A stretch of DNA of 64,000 nucleotides from an uncultured Clostridia bacterium (GTDB lineage: Bacteria > Bacillota > Clostridia > HGM11514). Under the pieces are notes generated by a model. It saw only the letters and a program-made list of their open reading frames with translations. It was not told the origin of the DNA and did not search any database. The stretch covers positions 124,001 to 188,000 of the forward strand of contig CAKSKB010000001.1 of the NCBI GenBank assembly GCA_934464705.1, given 5' to 3'. The position numbers were made by a program, and so were the translations under genes. Shown piece after piece: positions 44,617-52,832 of the stretch. Positions within the stretch are counted from its first letter, which is position 1; the number at the start of each line of letters is the position of its first letter.

Positions 44617-45875
44617 GCGCAATCCTCCGGCTTTGCCTTAATTTTTTTAAGTTTAACATACCGCGAAAGACCGTTTTCGGTGATATTGCCGTGCTCGCCC
44701 TGAATGAGCGGCAAAGCGTAGTCGATAAACTTTTGGTTAAGACCGTCGCCCGTTTCGTTTATCCAGTCAAGCGGAATGGTTTTTTCTGCATTTGCAACCG
44801 ATGATAAATCAAAAAGTTTTGTGCGGCAAATATAATTGCCGTCAATGTACTCTCTTTCAAAACCGACCATTTTATCCGTAGCGCCCCTTATGGCTTCGGA
44901 AACCGCCGCCATACCGGCAGAAAAAGCCTCGTCGATATCGGTTTTTGAAGCGCAGTGCCCCGCACACCTTTGCAGCAGCGAAAGTTCAATTCCCCTTGCT
45001 TTTGCGCCCGTTGCCGCTTTCAATGAAGCCGTAAGAAACGAAGCGAGTCCGCCAAGCTGCGCATGACCGAAGCAATCCTTTGTTTTAACCAAATCGGCAC
45101 CGTATTCGGCGATATATTTACCCTCTTTGTCCCTTATGCCCTCCGACACAACTATAAGACATTTCCCGGTTTCGCTATAAATCCTTTTGACCTTTTGTAT
45201 GAATGCGTCAAGGTCAAACACCACTTCCGGCAGACATATAAGGTCAGCACCGAATCCGTCAATACCCGAAAGCGCAGCCGCAGCCGTAAGCCATCCGGCG
45301 TTTCTGCCCATAGCTTCGATAACCGTTATTGCGCCGTTTTCATAAACCGTTGTATCCAAGAATATTTCTCTCACCGATGTAGCTATATACTTTGCCGCAG
45401 AGCCGTAGCCGGGGCAATGGTCGGTAAGGCAGAGGTCGTTATCTATTGTTTTCGGAATCCCTATAACGCGGCAGTCGTAACCGTTATCGAGCATAAATTT
45501 TGAAACCTTGTTGCAGGTATCCATAGAATCGTTTCCGCCATTATAGAAAAAATAGCGGATATTATATTTTTTGAATACTTCAAGAATTCGCATATAAGCC
45601 GTATCGTCCTCATCGGGATTTTTAAGCTTGCAGCGGCATGAACCCAAAGCCGATGCTGGAGTATTTTTCATAAGCTCAAGCTCCGACGGGTCTTCCATAC
45701 CCAAATCTATAAGATTTTCGTTCAGAATACCGTTTATTCCGTTAAGTGCACCGTAAACACGCCCAATCTCGGGAGCGTCAAGCGCCGCCCTGATTGCACC
45801 GTAAGCACTTGAATTTATAACCGCCGTCGGCCCTCCCGACTGTCCTATTACTGCATTTCCGATTAGCTTTGTCAT
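44613..45875 (-). CDS. pfp: Diphosphate-dependent phosphofructokinase
   Basis: 420 aa. Starts with IGNAVIGQSGGPTAVINSSA. It has FYNGGNDSMDTCNK and PKTIDNDLCLTDHCPGYGSA, the PPi-type active-site signatures, and VIEAMGRNAGWL. It interconverts fructose 6-phosphate and fructose 1,6-bisphosphate with PPi, typical of anaerobic Clostridia. The ATG at 45875 is preferred (AAAGGG 8 nt before); an in-frame GTG at 45884 is too close to that site. Confidence 0.95.
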   Translation of the reverse strand: MTKLIGNAVIGQSGGPTAVINSSAYGAIRAALDAPEIGRVYGALNGINGILNENLIDLGMEDPSELELMKNTPASALGSCRCKLKNPDEDDTAYMRILEVFKKYNIRYFFYNGGNDSMDTCNKVSKFMLDNGYDCRVIGIPKTIDNDLCLTDHCPGYGSAAKYIATSVREIFLDTTVYENGAITVIEAMGRNAGWLTAAAALSGIDGFGADLICLPEVVFDLDAFIQKVKRIYSETGKCLIVVSEGIRDKEGKYIAEYGADLVKTKDCFGHAQLGGLASFLTASLKAATGAKARGIELSLLQRCAGHCASKTDIDEAFSAGMAAVSEAIRGATDKMVGFEREYIDGNYICRTKLFDLSSVANAEKTIPLDWINETGDGLNQKFIDYALPLIQGEHGNITENGLSRYVKLKKIKAKPEDCA

Positions 45876-45908
45876 CTGTTTCACCCTTTATTTTTTTGTA
45901 CATATATA

Positions 45909-45937
45909 ATAGTACACAAAAAATCGGTTTTTGTCAA
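45909..45937 (-). promoter_or_regulatory. Sigma-A promoter for pfp
   Basis: On the minus strand exact TTGACA, 17 bp, TACTAT. It lies in the 73-bp gap between the GH28 stop and the pfp start. Confidence 0.75.
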
Positions 45938-45948
45938 GTACCGCCGTG

Positions 45949-47172
45949 TCAATTTGCGCCGAATTCTTTATGGCAAATGCTTTTTGTTCCTATATCGAAT
46001 GTCGTATTTGTCATGTGAAGGCCTTTTACATAATTGAAAAATCTCGGCGACTTTGAAAACCCATCCGTATTGCACACGGTAAATTTGCAGTCAGAAAAAT
46101 AAATTTCGTTTAAGATTGCGTCCTCCCTGCCCCAGACCTCCGGGTAATCGCCCGACTCGGAAATAATATTTGAAAACCTCAGATTGCTTATTTCTCCGAC
46201 CATGTTTTCGGGGTGAATAATTACCCTTATCGGCGCATACTCAATATCGTCAAAAACCACATTGTTTACGGTTATATTTTTAATAACGGTTTCATTTTCG
46301 CCTATATCGGTAGGGCTTGAATGGTCCGGCATTTCGGCAACAATTCCAATCATGGAATTTGTTATTACAAGGTCTGACAGTGTGCAGTTTTTGATTTCAC
46401 CGTCATTTCTCCATCCGATTCTCACCGCCTGACAATTTGAACTTAGCGTACATCCTTTAACAACAACTCTTTCGCAGGGGCGTTTTTCTTTAAGGGTGTT
46501 TGTGTTCGCACGGATTATAATGCTGTCATCTCCCGAATGAATAAAGCACCCCTCCACCAGAACATCGCTTGAGCAGTTTATATGTATACCGTCGGCATTC
46601 GGGTATTTAGGATTGCAGATAAGCTTTGCTTTAGAAACCGTCACAAACTCCGAATTGTTTATCCAGTACCCCCATCCGCCTGCCATTTCCTTCATGGTAA
46701 CATTCTCGATTGCAATATTTCTGCACCCCATGATAAAAACCATTCTTGCAGGAAGATTGAGAGTATTTCTTTCATATTTAATTATTTTGCCGTTTTCGTC
46801 CTTTACGGGAGAGCAATAACTGCCGCCGCTGCAGTCTATAGTTCCGAAACCTGTAATTGAAGCGTTTTCGATATAGCCGAAATAAATCAGACATCTTGCC
46901 GATGACCGCGGCGCCGCTTTTACATTCCACTGCGGACAATCAAAATCCGGAAAATCATCACCGTTTTCGCTTGCTTTAAGAGAAGCATTTGCCGCAATGT
47001 GAAGTTCGGTGTTTGAACGCATAAAAAGCGTTCCCGTCACAAAAGTTCCGCCCTCAATCAAAACCGTGCCGCCCGTTTTTGCACATTCATCAATGGCTTT
47101 TTGTATGCTTTCGGTACAAACGGTTTTTCCGTCACCTGCAGCGCCGAAATCTTTAATATGAAATGTTTTCAT
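45949..47172 (-). CDS. Glycoside hydrolase family 28-type protein (polygalacturonase-like), cytosolic
   Basis: 407 aa, no signal peptide. Starts with the GH28 motif IKDFGAAGDGKT..ESIQKAID and has a parallel beta-helix. The acidic active-site residues are present in NADGIH and SGDDSI. The usual GHG motif is replaced by SSNCQAVRIGW, so the conserved His is absent while the Arg is kept. It may hydrolyse imported galacturonide oligomers or a related sugar. Gap after its stop carries the pfp promoter. AAGGAGTG precedes the ATG. Confidence 0.85.
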   Translation of the reverse strand: MKTFHIKDFGAAGDGKTVCTESIQKAIDECAKTGGTVLIEGGTFVTGTLFMRSNTELHIAANASLKASENGDDFPDFDCPQWNVKAAPRSSARCLIYFGYIENASITGFGTIDCSGGSYCSPVKDENGKIIKYERNTLNLPARMVFIMGCRNIAIENVTMKEMAGGWGYWINNSEFVTVSKAKLICNPKYPNADGIHINCSSDVLVEGCFIHSGDDSIIIRANTNTLKEKRPCERVVVKGCTLSSNCQAVRIGWRNDGEIKNCTLSDLVITNSMIGIVAEMPDHSSPTDIGENETVIKNITVNNVVFDDIEYAPIRVIIHPENMVGEISNLRFSNIISESGDYPEVWGREDAILNEIYFSDCKFTVCNTDGFSKSPRFFNYVKGLHMTNTTFDIGTKSICHKEFGAN

Positions 47173-47259
47173 TCATAATCACTCCTTAAAATAATTGTAC
47201 TATATAAATCGCCCGAAATGTTAAGAAAAACAACTTAAATTTTAAGATATTTATCTCAA

Positions 47260-47288
47260 TTGACTAACCGTAAAAACCGTGGTAAAAT
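47260..47288 (+). promoter_or_regulatory. Sigma-A promoter for azlCD
   Basis: TTGACT, 17 bp, TAAAAT. The leader is only about 13-15 nt. Confidence 0.65.
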
Positions 47289-47307
47289 AAAAATTGAGGT
47301 GACACAC

Positions 47308-48009
47308 TTGAAAAGCGAAAACGCAAAAGCACTGAAAGCCGCATTTCCCCATACGATTCCTATATTTGCAGGCTTTTGGTTTCTCGGAATTTCATACGGA
47401 ATACTCATGAATGTCAGCGGATTTTCATTCTGGTATCCGTTTTTGATGGCAATTATAATTTTCGGCGGTTCGCTGGAATTTATAGCGGCATCAATGCTTC
47501 TCGGCAGCTTTGCGCCGCTTGAAGCGCTGATGATAACGCTTATGATACAGCTGCGCCATGTGTTTTACGGAATCTCAATGCTTGATAAGTTCAGAGGCAC
47601 GGGAAAATTCAAGCCCTACCTCATTTACGGAATGTGTGATGAAACATTTTCAATAAACTACGCAGTTGATGCACCAAGCGGCGTTGACAAAGGCCGTTTT
47701 ATGTTTTTCGTTACCCTTTTAAATCAGCTTTATTGGGTTTCGGGTGCGCTGATAGGCGGAATTGCCGGTTCATTTCTTAATTTTAATACAAAAGGACTTG
47801 ATTTTGTAATGACCGCAATGTTCACCGTTATTTTCATAGAACAGTGGAATAAAGAAAAATGCAAAATTCCCGGAATTATCGGCATCGCGGTAACTGCGGT
47901 TTGCCTTATCGTTTTCGGCAGTTCGTCATTTATGCTGCCGTCGCTTGCGGGAATACTGCTGCTTCTGACAGTTCTCAGAAAGAACATAGAAGGGCGGTGC
48001 GAAATATGA
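47308..48009 (+). CDS. azlC: Branched-chain amino acid exporter large subunit AzlC
   Basis: 233 aa with the AzlC motif AAFPHTIPIFAGFWFLGISYG near the N-terminus and the central QLRHVFYGIS. AzlC with AzlD exports branched-chain amino acids. The start is TTG at 47308, with GAGGTG 6 nt upstream. An in-frame ATG-like start at 47260 would lie in the promoter. Overlaps azlD by 4 nt. Confidence 0.92.
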   Translation: MKSENAKALKAAFPHTIPIFAGFWFLGISYGILMNVSGFSFWYPFLMAIIIFGGSLEFIAASMLLGSFAPLEALMITLMIQLRHVFYGISMLDKFRGTGKFKPYLIYGMCDETFSINYAVDAPSGVDKGRFMFFVTLLNQLYWVSGALIGGIAGSFLNFNTKGLDFVMTAMFTVIFIEQWNKEKCKIPGIIGIAVTAVCLIVFGSSSFMLPSLAGILLLLTVLRKNIEGRCEI

Positions 48010-48332
48010 CTCTGCTTCAAAGAATTATCACAATAGGCATATGCGGAATCGGCACAATGCTCACAAGATTTCTGCCGTTTATTGTATTCTCCGAAAAACG
48101 CCCCATACCAAAATACATACAGTATCTCGGCACATCGCTTCCGCTTGCGGTATTCGGATTTTTGGTGGTTTACTGCCTTAAGGGGGTTAACATACTGTCG
48201 GGTTCGCACGGAATACCCGAAGCAATCGCCATAACGGCAACGGCAATTCTTCATTTTTGGAAAAAGAATATGCTTCTCTCGATTTTCGGAGGCACGGCAT
48301 GCTATATGCTGCTTGTACAACTTATTTTTTAG
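48006..48332 (+). CDS. azlD: Branched-chain amino acid exporter small subunit AzlD
   Basis: A 108-aa protein with about three to four hydrophobic segments and the AzlD motif GTMLTRFLPFIVF near the start and ATAILHFWKKNMLLSI near the end. Partner of AzlC, coupled by ATGA overlap. The frame is open further upstream but AzlD alignment and the overlap fix the ATG at 48006. Confidence 0.92.
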   Translation: MTLLQRIITIGICGIGTMLTRFLPFIVFSEKRPIPKYIQYLGTSLPLAVFGFLVVYCLKGVNILSGSHGIPEAIAITATAILHFWKKNMLLSIFGGTACYMLLVQLIF

Positions 48333-48335
48333 CAA

Positions 48336-48375
48336 AAAAGATGCTTTTCGATTTTGAAAAGCATCTTCTTTTTTT
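48336..48375 (+). terminator. Bidirectional terminator between azlD and the DUF1858 gene
   Basis: The stem GATGCTTTTC / GAAAAGCATC is flanked by A6 on one side and T7 on the other, so it can stop transcription from both convergent units. Confidence 0.85.
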
Positions 48376-48377
48376 GT

Positions 48378-48581
48378 TTATTTTGTGCTGAGATATTCGT
48401 TAATCTGGTCGATTAATTCATCAACATCGGCTCCGTGAACTGCGCAAGCCTGTTCGATTGACTCGCCGCTTGCCGAAGGGCAGCCGAGGCAGTGCATACC
48501 GATTGCGAAGAAAAATTCCGCAGTACCGGGGTCAAGCTTAAGAACATCAGCAATAATCATATCTTTTGTTACTTGTGCCAT
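48378..48581 (-). CDS. DUF1858 redox-disulfide protein
   Basis: 67 aa. Begins MAQVTKDMIIADVLKLDP and has the DUF1858 pattern GMHCLGCPSA with a C-x-x-C pair and the GESIEQACAVHG helix. Small cytosolic proteins of this family accompany or are fused to hybrid-cluster and redox proteins; precise role unknown. AAGGAGG precedes the ATG. It is monocistronic. Confidence 0.88.
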   Translation of the reverse strand: MAQVTKDMIIADVLKLDPGTAEFFFAIGMHCLGCPSASGESIEQACAVHGADVDELIDQINEYLSTK

Positions 48582-48616
48582 GAAAAAACCTCCTTTGCTA
48601 TGTTAGCTACAAAACT

Positions 48617-48645
48617 ATTATAGTATATTTCAGGCAAAAAGTCAA
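48617..48645 (-). promoter_or_regulatory. Sigma-A promoter for the DUF1858 gene
   Basis: On the minus strand TTGACT, 17 bp, exact TATAAT, between mtnN and the DUF1858 gene. Confidence 0.75.
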
Positions 48646-48652
48646 GTGCGAA

Positions 48653-49333
48653 TTACCAAAGCTCAATAAACTTTTCGGCAATCTTAGCAGCATTTTCTGC
48701 GGCCTTAGGCGCAAATTCTTCATAATCCGCTCCTCCGCCGTCACCGTCCGAAATTGTTCGGAGAACGCCGTAAGGAACGCTCCCCGCAAAGCAAACCTGA
48801 CCGATGCTGCCGCCTTCCATTTCACAGGCGCAGGCGTCAAAAGTTTCGGAGATTTTCTGTTTTAACTCACCGTCGGCAACAAATTTATCTCCGGTAGCAA
48901 CTGTGCCGGAAACCGCCGTCAATCCGCTGCTGCGCACAGCCTCGGAAAGCACAGACTTAACCCTTTCATCGCACTCAAAATAAATCTTATTAATTCCCGA
49001 TATAAGCCCGGGCGGGTCGCCGAAGGCGGTTGTGTCCATATCATGCTGACATGTCTTGTCCGCAACCACAACATCATACACCTTCATGCCCGGTTTCAGC
49101 GCACCCGCAACACCGGAATTAATTATAACCTGCGGATTATAAAGATTTATCATAGTTTGTGCGCAGAGAGCGGCAAATACCTTGCCTATGCCGCTCGTTG
49201 CCACAACAACATCCTTACCGAATATTTTGCCGCTGCAAAACTCAATACCGCTGCAAACATTAGTTTTTTTGTCTTCAATTAAGCCTTTGAGGTAATCCGC
49301 CTCAATGTCCATCGCTCCGATAATACCTATCAT
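48653..49333 (-). CDS. mtnN: 5'-methylthioadenosine / S-adenosylhomocysteine nucleosidase
   Basis: 226 aa with the family motifs IGIIGAMDIEAD, the central VIINSGVAGAL and EMEGGSIGQV (ribose-binding Glu), and RTISDGD (catalytic Asp). It splits MTA and SAH to adenine and thioribose sugars. It overlaps the acyl-CoA ligase gene by ATGA, so both belong to the T-box transcript. Confidence 0.95.
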   Translation of the reverse strand: MIGIIGAMDIEADYLKGLIEDKKTNVCSGIEFCSGKIFGKDVVVATSGIGKVFAALCAQTMINLYNPQVIINSGVAGALKPGMKVYDVVVADKTCQHDMDTTAFGDPPGLISGINKIYFECDERVKSVLSEAVRSSGLTAVSGTVATGDKFVADGELKQKISETFDACACEMEGGSIGQVCFAGSVPYGVLRTISDGDGGGADYEEFAPKAAENAAKIAEKFIELW

Positions 49334-51624
49334 TTTTTACCCTCGCTGTCATTTTTGCGGATATCAACCCTCTTGATTTTACCGCTGATTGTTTTGGGAA
49401 GTTCTTCCACAAATTCAACAATTCTCGGATACTTATAAGGAGCCGTATGAACCTTAACATATGTCTGAATTTCTTTTTTCAGCTCATCGCTCGCATTTGT
49501 GCCCTTTGTGAGAACAATTGTTGCCTTTACAACCTGACCGCGAATCGGGTCGGGCGCAGCGGTGATAGCGCACTCTAAGATATACGGAAGTTCCATGATA
49601 ACGCTTTCAATCTCGAAGGGCCCGATTCTGTAACCGCTCGATTTGATGAGGTCATCGACACGGCCGACATACCAGAAGTATCCGTCCTCGTCGCGCCATG
49701 CGGTATCGCCGGTATGGAACAGTCCGTCATGCCACGATTTTTTGGTGTTTTCGGGGTCGTTGTAATATCCGAGGAAAAGACCGTACGGAACCTTCTTATC
49801 GGTTCTGATTACAATTTCTCCCGTTTCGCCGGGCTGCACCGGCTTATCATCGGGACCGACAATATCGACATCGTAAAGCGGACTGGGCTTACCCATTGAG
49901 CCGGGTTTCGGAGTATCGCCTATCTGATTGCAGATAACAAGTGTTGTTTCCGTCTGACCGAAGCCTTCCATAATATCAAGCCCGGTAGCTTTTTTCCACT
50001 GATAGAAAACCTCCGGATTGAGCGCTTCGCCTGCGGTGTTGGAATAAACAAGGGAAGAAAGGTCGTACTTTGACAAATCTTCCTTGATGAAAAATCTGTA
50101 CATTGTAGGCGGTGCGCAGAAAGTTGTGATATTGTACTGCTTAAACAGCGGCAAGATATCATCGGCGCTGAACTTATCAAAGTCATAAGTGAACACTGCC
50201 GCCTCGCAGAGCCACTGACCGTAAAGCTTACCCCAAAGAGCCTTGCCCCAGCCGGTTTCCGAAATCGTGAAGTGGATTCCGTCGGGCTGAACATTATGCC
50301 AGTACTTACCGGTGATAAAATGGCCGAGAGCATAAGTGTGCGCATGGGTTACGATTTTCGGGTAACCGGTTGTGCCTGAGCTGAAGAACATAAGTGCAGG
50401 TTCATCACATTTAAGGTCGGGGCGTTCAAATTCGTCAGAGAAGTTCTTGAATTCCTCATCAAAATCGTGCCAGCCTTCACGCTTGCCGCCCACAAGAATT
50501 TTGCTTGTAAGACCCTTATATTCATTTTCCGCCAAATCAACCTGATGAGCAACATCGCCGTCAGCGGTACAGATGATTGATGTTACACCGGCTCTTTCAA
50601 ACCTGTATGTGAAATCGTGTTCAACAAGAAGATTGGTTGCCGGAATACCTATTGCGCCCATCTTATGAAGCGCAACAAATGCAAACCAGAACTGATAATG
50701 TCTTTTAAGAACAAGCATTACCCTGTCGCCCTTTTTGATTCCGAGCGAAGCAAAGTAATTTGCCGCCATGTTTGAATACTTTTTCATATCGGAAAAAGTA
50801 AATCTTCTTTCTGTTTTGTGCTTATCAAGGTGAAGCATAGCAAGCTTATCGGGACACTTTTCGGCAAGCTTGTCCACAACATCGAAGCCGAAGTTAAAAT
50901 CGGGTTTATTGATAAACTCAATATTTTTAATACCGCCGTCAGCTCTTTCTTCAACCTTGATGAAATCTTTCCATATCGGATGTTCATCTGCTGCTGCCGC
51001 TTTCTTTTCCGGAAGCGCCGGCTGAAGTTTTGCGCCGGAGTATTCAAGTGCTTTCCCTTCGGAATCAAGCACTACCGCCAGAAATTCGCAGTCCTCGCCG
51101 CCTGCGGCAACCATGCCGTGGGGAGTAGAACTGTTATAATAAATAAAGTCGCCCTCGCCGACCGTTTCAATATTGTCGCCGATCTGCACCTTAAGCTGAC
51201 CCTTTACCACATAGTCAAATTCCTCACCGGAATGTGTTGCAAGGTGAATGGGATTTTCCTCCGCCTCACGGCTGTAAGGAACGGTAACATAAAACGGTTC
51301 CGCCATTCTGCCTTTAAAGTTGGAAGCAAGATGATTATACTTGAATCCGCTTCTTCTGGCAATCGGGATACCGCATCCGCGTCTGACAATTGAATAACTC
51401 GAAAGTTTTGCGTTGTCACCTGTAATCAGATCTGTTATATCTACTCCGAAAGCCTTTGCACACTTGTGCAAAAATGTGAACGGAAAGTCAACCGCACCCG
51501 ATTCGAGGGCAATATATTCTTCCGCCGTAGTACCGGTAAGCTTAGCCATATCTTCGACCGATTTACCGGCAATTTCTCTTAACTCCGCAATTCTTTGCGC
51601 CGTAAGAACCAACTGATTGTCCAT
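49330..51624 (-). CDS. HTH-cupin-acyl-CoA ligase fusion protein (ACSM-like AMP-binding enzyme)
   Basis: 764 aa in three parts. An XRE-type HTH (about 6-62), a cupin (about 105-190; HLATHSGEEFDYVVKGQL, YYNSSTPHGM), and an AMP-forming acyl-CoA synthetase (about 215-760) with P-loop FFSSGTTGYPK, EGFGQTET, HTGDTAWRDEDGYFWYVGR and the catalytic Lys in KTISGKIKR. The catalytic part is closest in pattern to medium/branched-chain acyl-CoA synthetases. HTH-cupin pairs act as small-molecule-sensing regulators, so the chain may sense and activate the same acid. ATG at 51624 has GGAGG 8 nt before it. It is preceded by a T-box leader. Confidence 0.9.
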   Translation of the reverse strand: MDNQLVLTAQRIAELREIAGKSVEDMAKLTGTTAEEYIALESGAVDFPFTFLHKCAKAFGVDITDLITGDNAKLSSYSIVRRGCGIPIARRSGFKYNHLASNFKGRMAEPFYVTVPYSREAEENPIHLATHSGEEFDYVVKGQLKVQIGDNIETVGEGDFIYYNSSTPHGMVAAGGEDCEFLAVVLDSEGKALEYSGAKLQPALPEKKAAAADEHPIWKDFIKVEERADGGIKNIEFINKPDFNFGFDVVDKLAEKCPDKLAMLHLDKHKTERRFTFSDMKKYSNMAANYFASLGIKKGDRVMLVLKRHYQFWFAFVALHKMGAIGIPATNLLVEHDFTYRFERAGVTSIICTADGDVAHQVDLAENEYKGLTSKILVGGKREGWHDFDEEFKNFSDEFERPDLKCDEPALMFFSSGTTGYPKIVTHAHTYALGHFITGKYWHNVQPDGIHFTISETGWGKALWGKLYGQWLCEAAVFTYDFDKFSADDILPLFKQYNITTFCAPPTMYRFFIKEDLSKYDLSSLVYSNTAGEALNPEVFYQWKKATGLDIMEGFGQTETTLVICNQIGDTPKPGSMGKPSPLYDVDIVGPDDKPVQPGETGEIVIRTDKKVPYGLFLGYYNDPENTKKSWHDGLFHTGDTAWRDEDGYFWYVGRVDDLIKSSGYRIGPFEIESVIMELPYILECAITAAPDPIRGQVVKATIVLTKGTNASDELKKEIQTYVKVHTAPYKYPRIVEFVEELPKTISGKIKRVDIRKNDSEGKK

Positions 51625-51664
51625 AACAAAATCCTCCATTCATTAAATTACCGTTTGTAATAAT

Positions 51665-51916
51665 AAAAAAAACGCCCCTGTAACTATACAGGGACGAGTA
51701 TAAACTACCCGCGGTACCACCCGGTTTGATGTAAAATCCACTTTAGAAGTCCAGCAACTTCATCAGCCTTAACGCGGCACTTCGTAACTGCCTGAGAAAT
51801 TCAGCAGTTCCGCTCAGAAGTGATGTGTCAATACTGCCGGCTGCCTGTTCGCACCAAACACAGGCTCTCTGAAAACCGAACATTAGTATAAACCGTCTTC
51901 GTCATTGCGTTTACAA
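51665..51916 (-). promoter_or_regulatory. T-box riboswitch, probable Ile (AUC) specifier
   Basis: On the minus strand: Stem I with AGAGAGCC, the T-box sequence GGGTGGTACCGCGG (51722-51709), and a terminator CCCTGTA/TACAGGG followed by T8 (51693-51665). The specifier loop lies between GAAG/CTTC and ATACT/AGTAT; its 3' strand is TGACACATCA. Spacing to the lower stem points to AUC (Ile). The UGGU in the T-box would pair with a tRNA having discriminator A, which fits tRNA-Ile and argues against His or Thr. Uncharged tRNA should turn on the ligase-mtnN operon. Confidence 0.9.
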
Positions 51917-51921
51917 TATAC

Positions 51922-51950
51922 ATATTAGCACACTTTTGTTACTTTGTCAA
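51922..51950 (-). promoter_or_regulatory. Sigma-A promoter of the T-box transcript
   Basis: On the minus strand exact TTGACA, 17 bp, TAATAT, immediately downstream of the polysaccharide deacetylase stop. Confidence 0.8.
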
Positions 51951-51953
51951 GCA

Positions 51954-52778
51954 TTATTTTAAAACTTTTTCAAAAAAATTCACCGTATCCGCTCCTCCGG
52001 GGCGATTCCACCGCTTTAAAAGATAAAGGCATTCCTTGTCACGCGTTATGTAATTCATGCCCTCAGTACACGAAAGCGATGCCCTGAACCCCATCTCGCG
52101 GACATACTTTTCTGACTCGCCGCAGTAGGTTCCGAAGGGATAAGTATAGCACTCCGCTTTTATGCCGATTGCGCTTAAAAGCTGCTCGCAGCGTTTGGTA
52201 TCGTTTACGAAAAGTTCTTTATAATCCTCTGCGCTCTCCCATGAATTTTTCATGCTTCCGCTGCGGTTTTTGCTCATGCTGTGAAGGTCATACGAATGAT
52301 TCTGAATCTCAAACACTCCGCTTTTTGAAAGCGCCCTCACATCCTCCCACACAAGGTGAGAATAATTCGGATTTTTTTCACCCGTTCTTGTATATTCGTC
52401 GGAATACCGCCCGATAACCGATATAACCGCCTTCATGTTATATTTTTCAAGAAGCGGCGCGGCATACACAAGATTATTGTAATAGCCGTCGTCAAATGTA
52501 ATCATTACGGGCTTTTCCGGCAGTTTTTTCCCTTCGTACACAAAATCGGTAAGGTCGGATATACTAACGGTTTCATAGCAGTTATCTTTTAAAAAAGCAA
52601 GGTCATGTTCAAAACTGTCCGGGCTAACCACATACTTGCCGATTCTTGCACCGTCCTTGAGAACGCTGTGATACATTATAACCGGTAATGCCACGCCGTC
52701 CGGCTCCGATGCCGAAACAGCGGCAAAGTAAATTCCGAAACAAAGAATAACCGCAATAACGCTGATATAGTATTTCAT
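51954..52778 (-). CDS. Secreted/membrane-anchored polysaccharide deacetylase (NodB family, CE4)
   Basis: 274 aa. An N-terminal hydrophobic helix (about 4-23) anchors or exports it. CE4 motifs: MITFDDGYYNN (catalytic base and metal Asp-Asp), EIQNHSYDLHS (H-x-x-x-H metal ligands) and YTYPFGTY. It removes acetyl groups from N-acetylated cell-wall or surface glycans. GGGGGTG precedes the ATG. A GATATAAT sequence about 30 nt upstream suggests its own promoter. Confidence 0.92.
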   Translation of the reverse strand: MKYYISVIAVILCFGIYFAAVSASEPDGVALPVIMYHSVLKDGARIGKYVVSPDSFEHDLAFLKDNCYETVSISDLTDFVYEGKKLPEKPVMITFDDGYYNNLVYAAPLLEKYNMKAVISVIGRYSDEYTRTGEKNPNYSHLVWEDVRALSKSGVFEIQNHSYDLHSMSKNRSGSMKNSWESAEDYKELFVNDTKRCEQLLSAIGIKAECYTYPFGTYCGESEKYVREMGFRASLSCTEGMNYITRDKECLYLLKRWNRPGGADTVNFFEKVLK

Positions 52779-52832
52779 AAACGCACCCCCGGTTTTATTA
52801 TATCGCCAAATCCCGGGCGTATGAATGAAATA

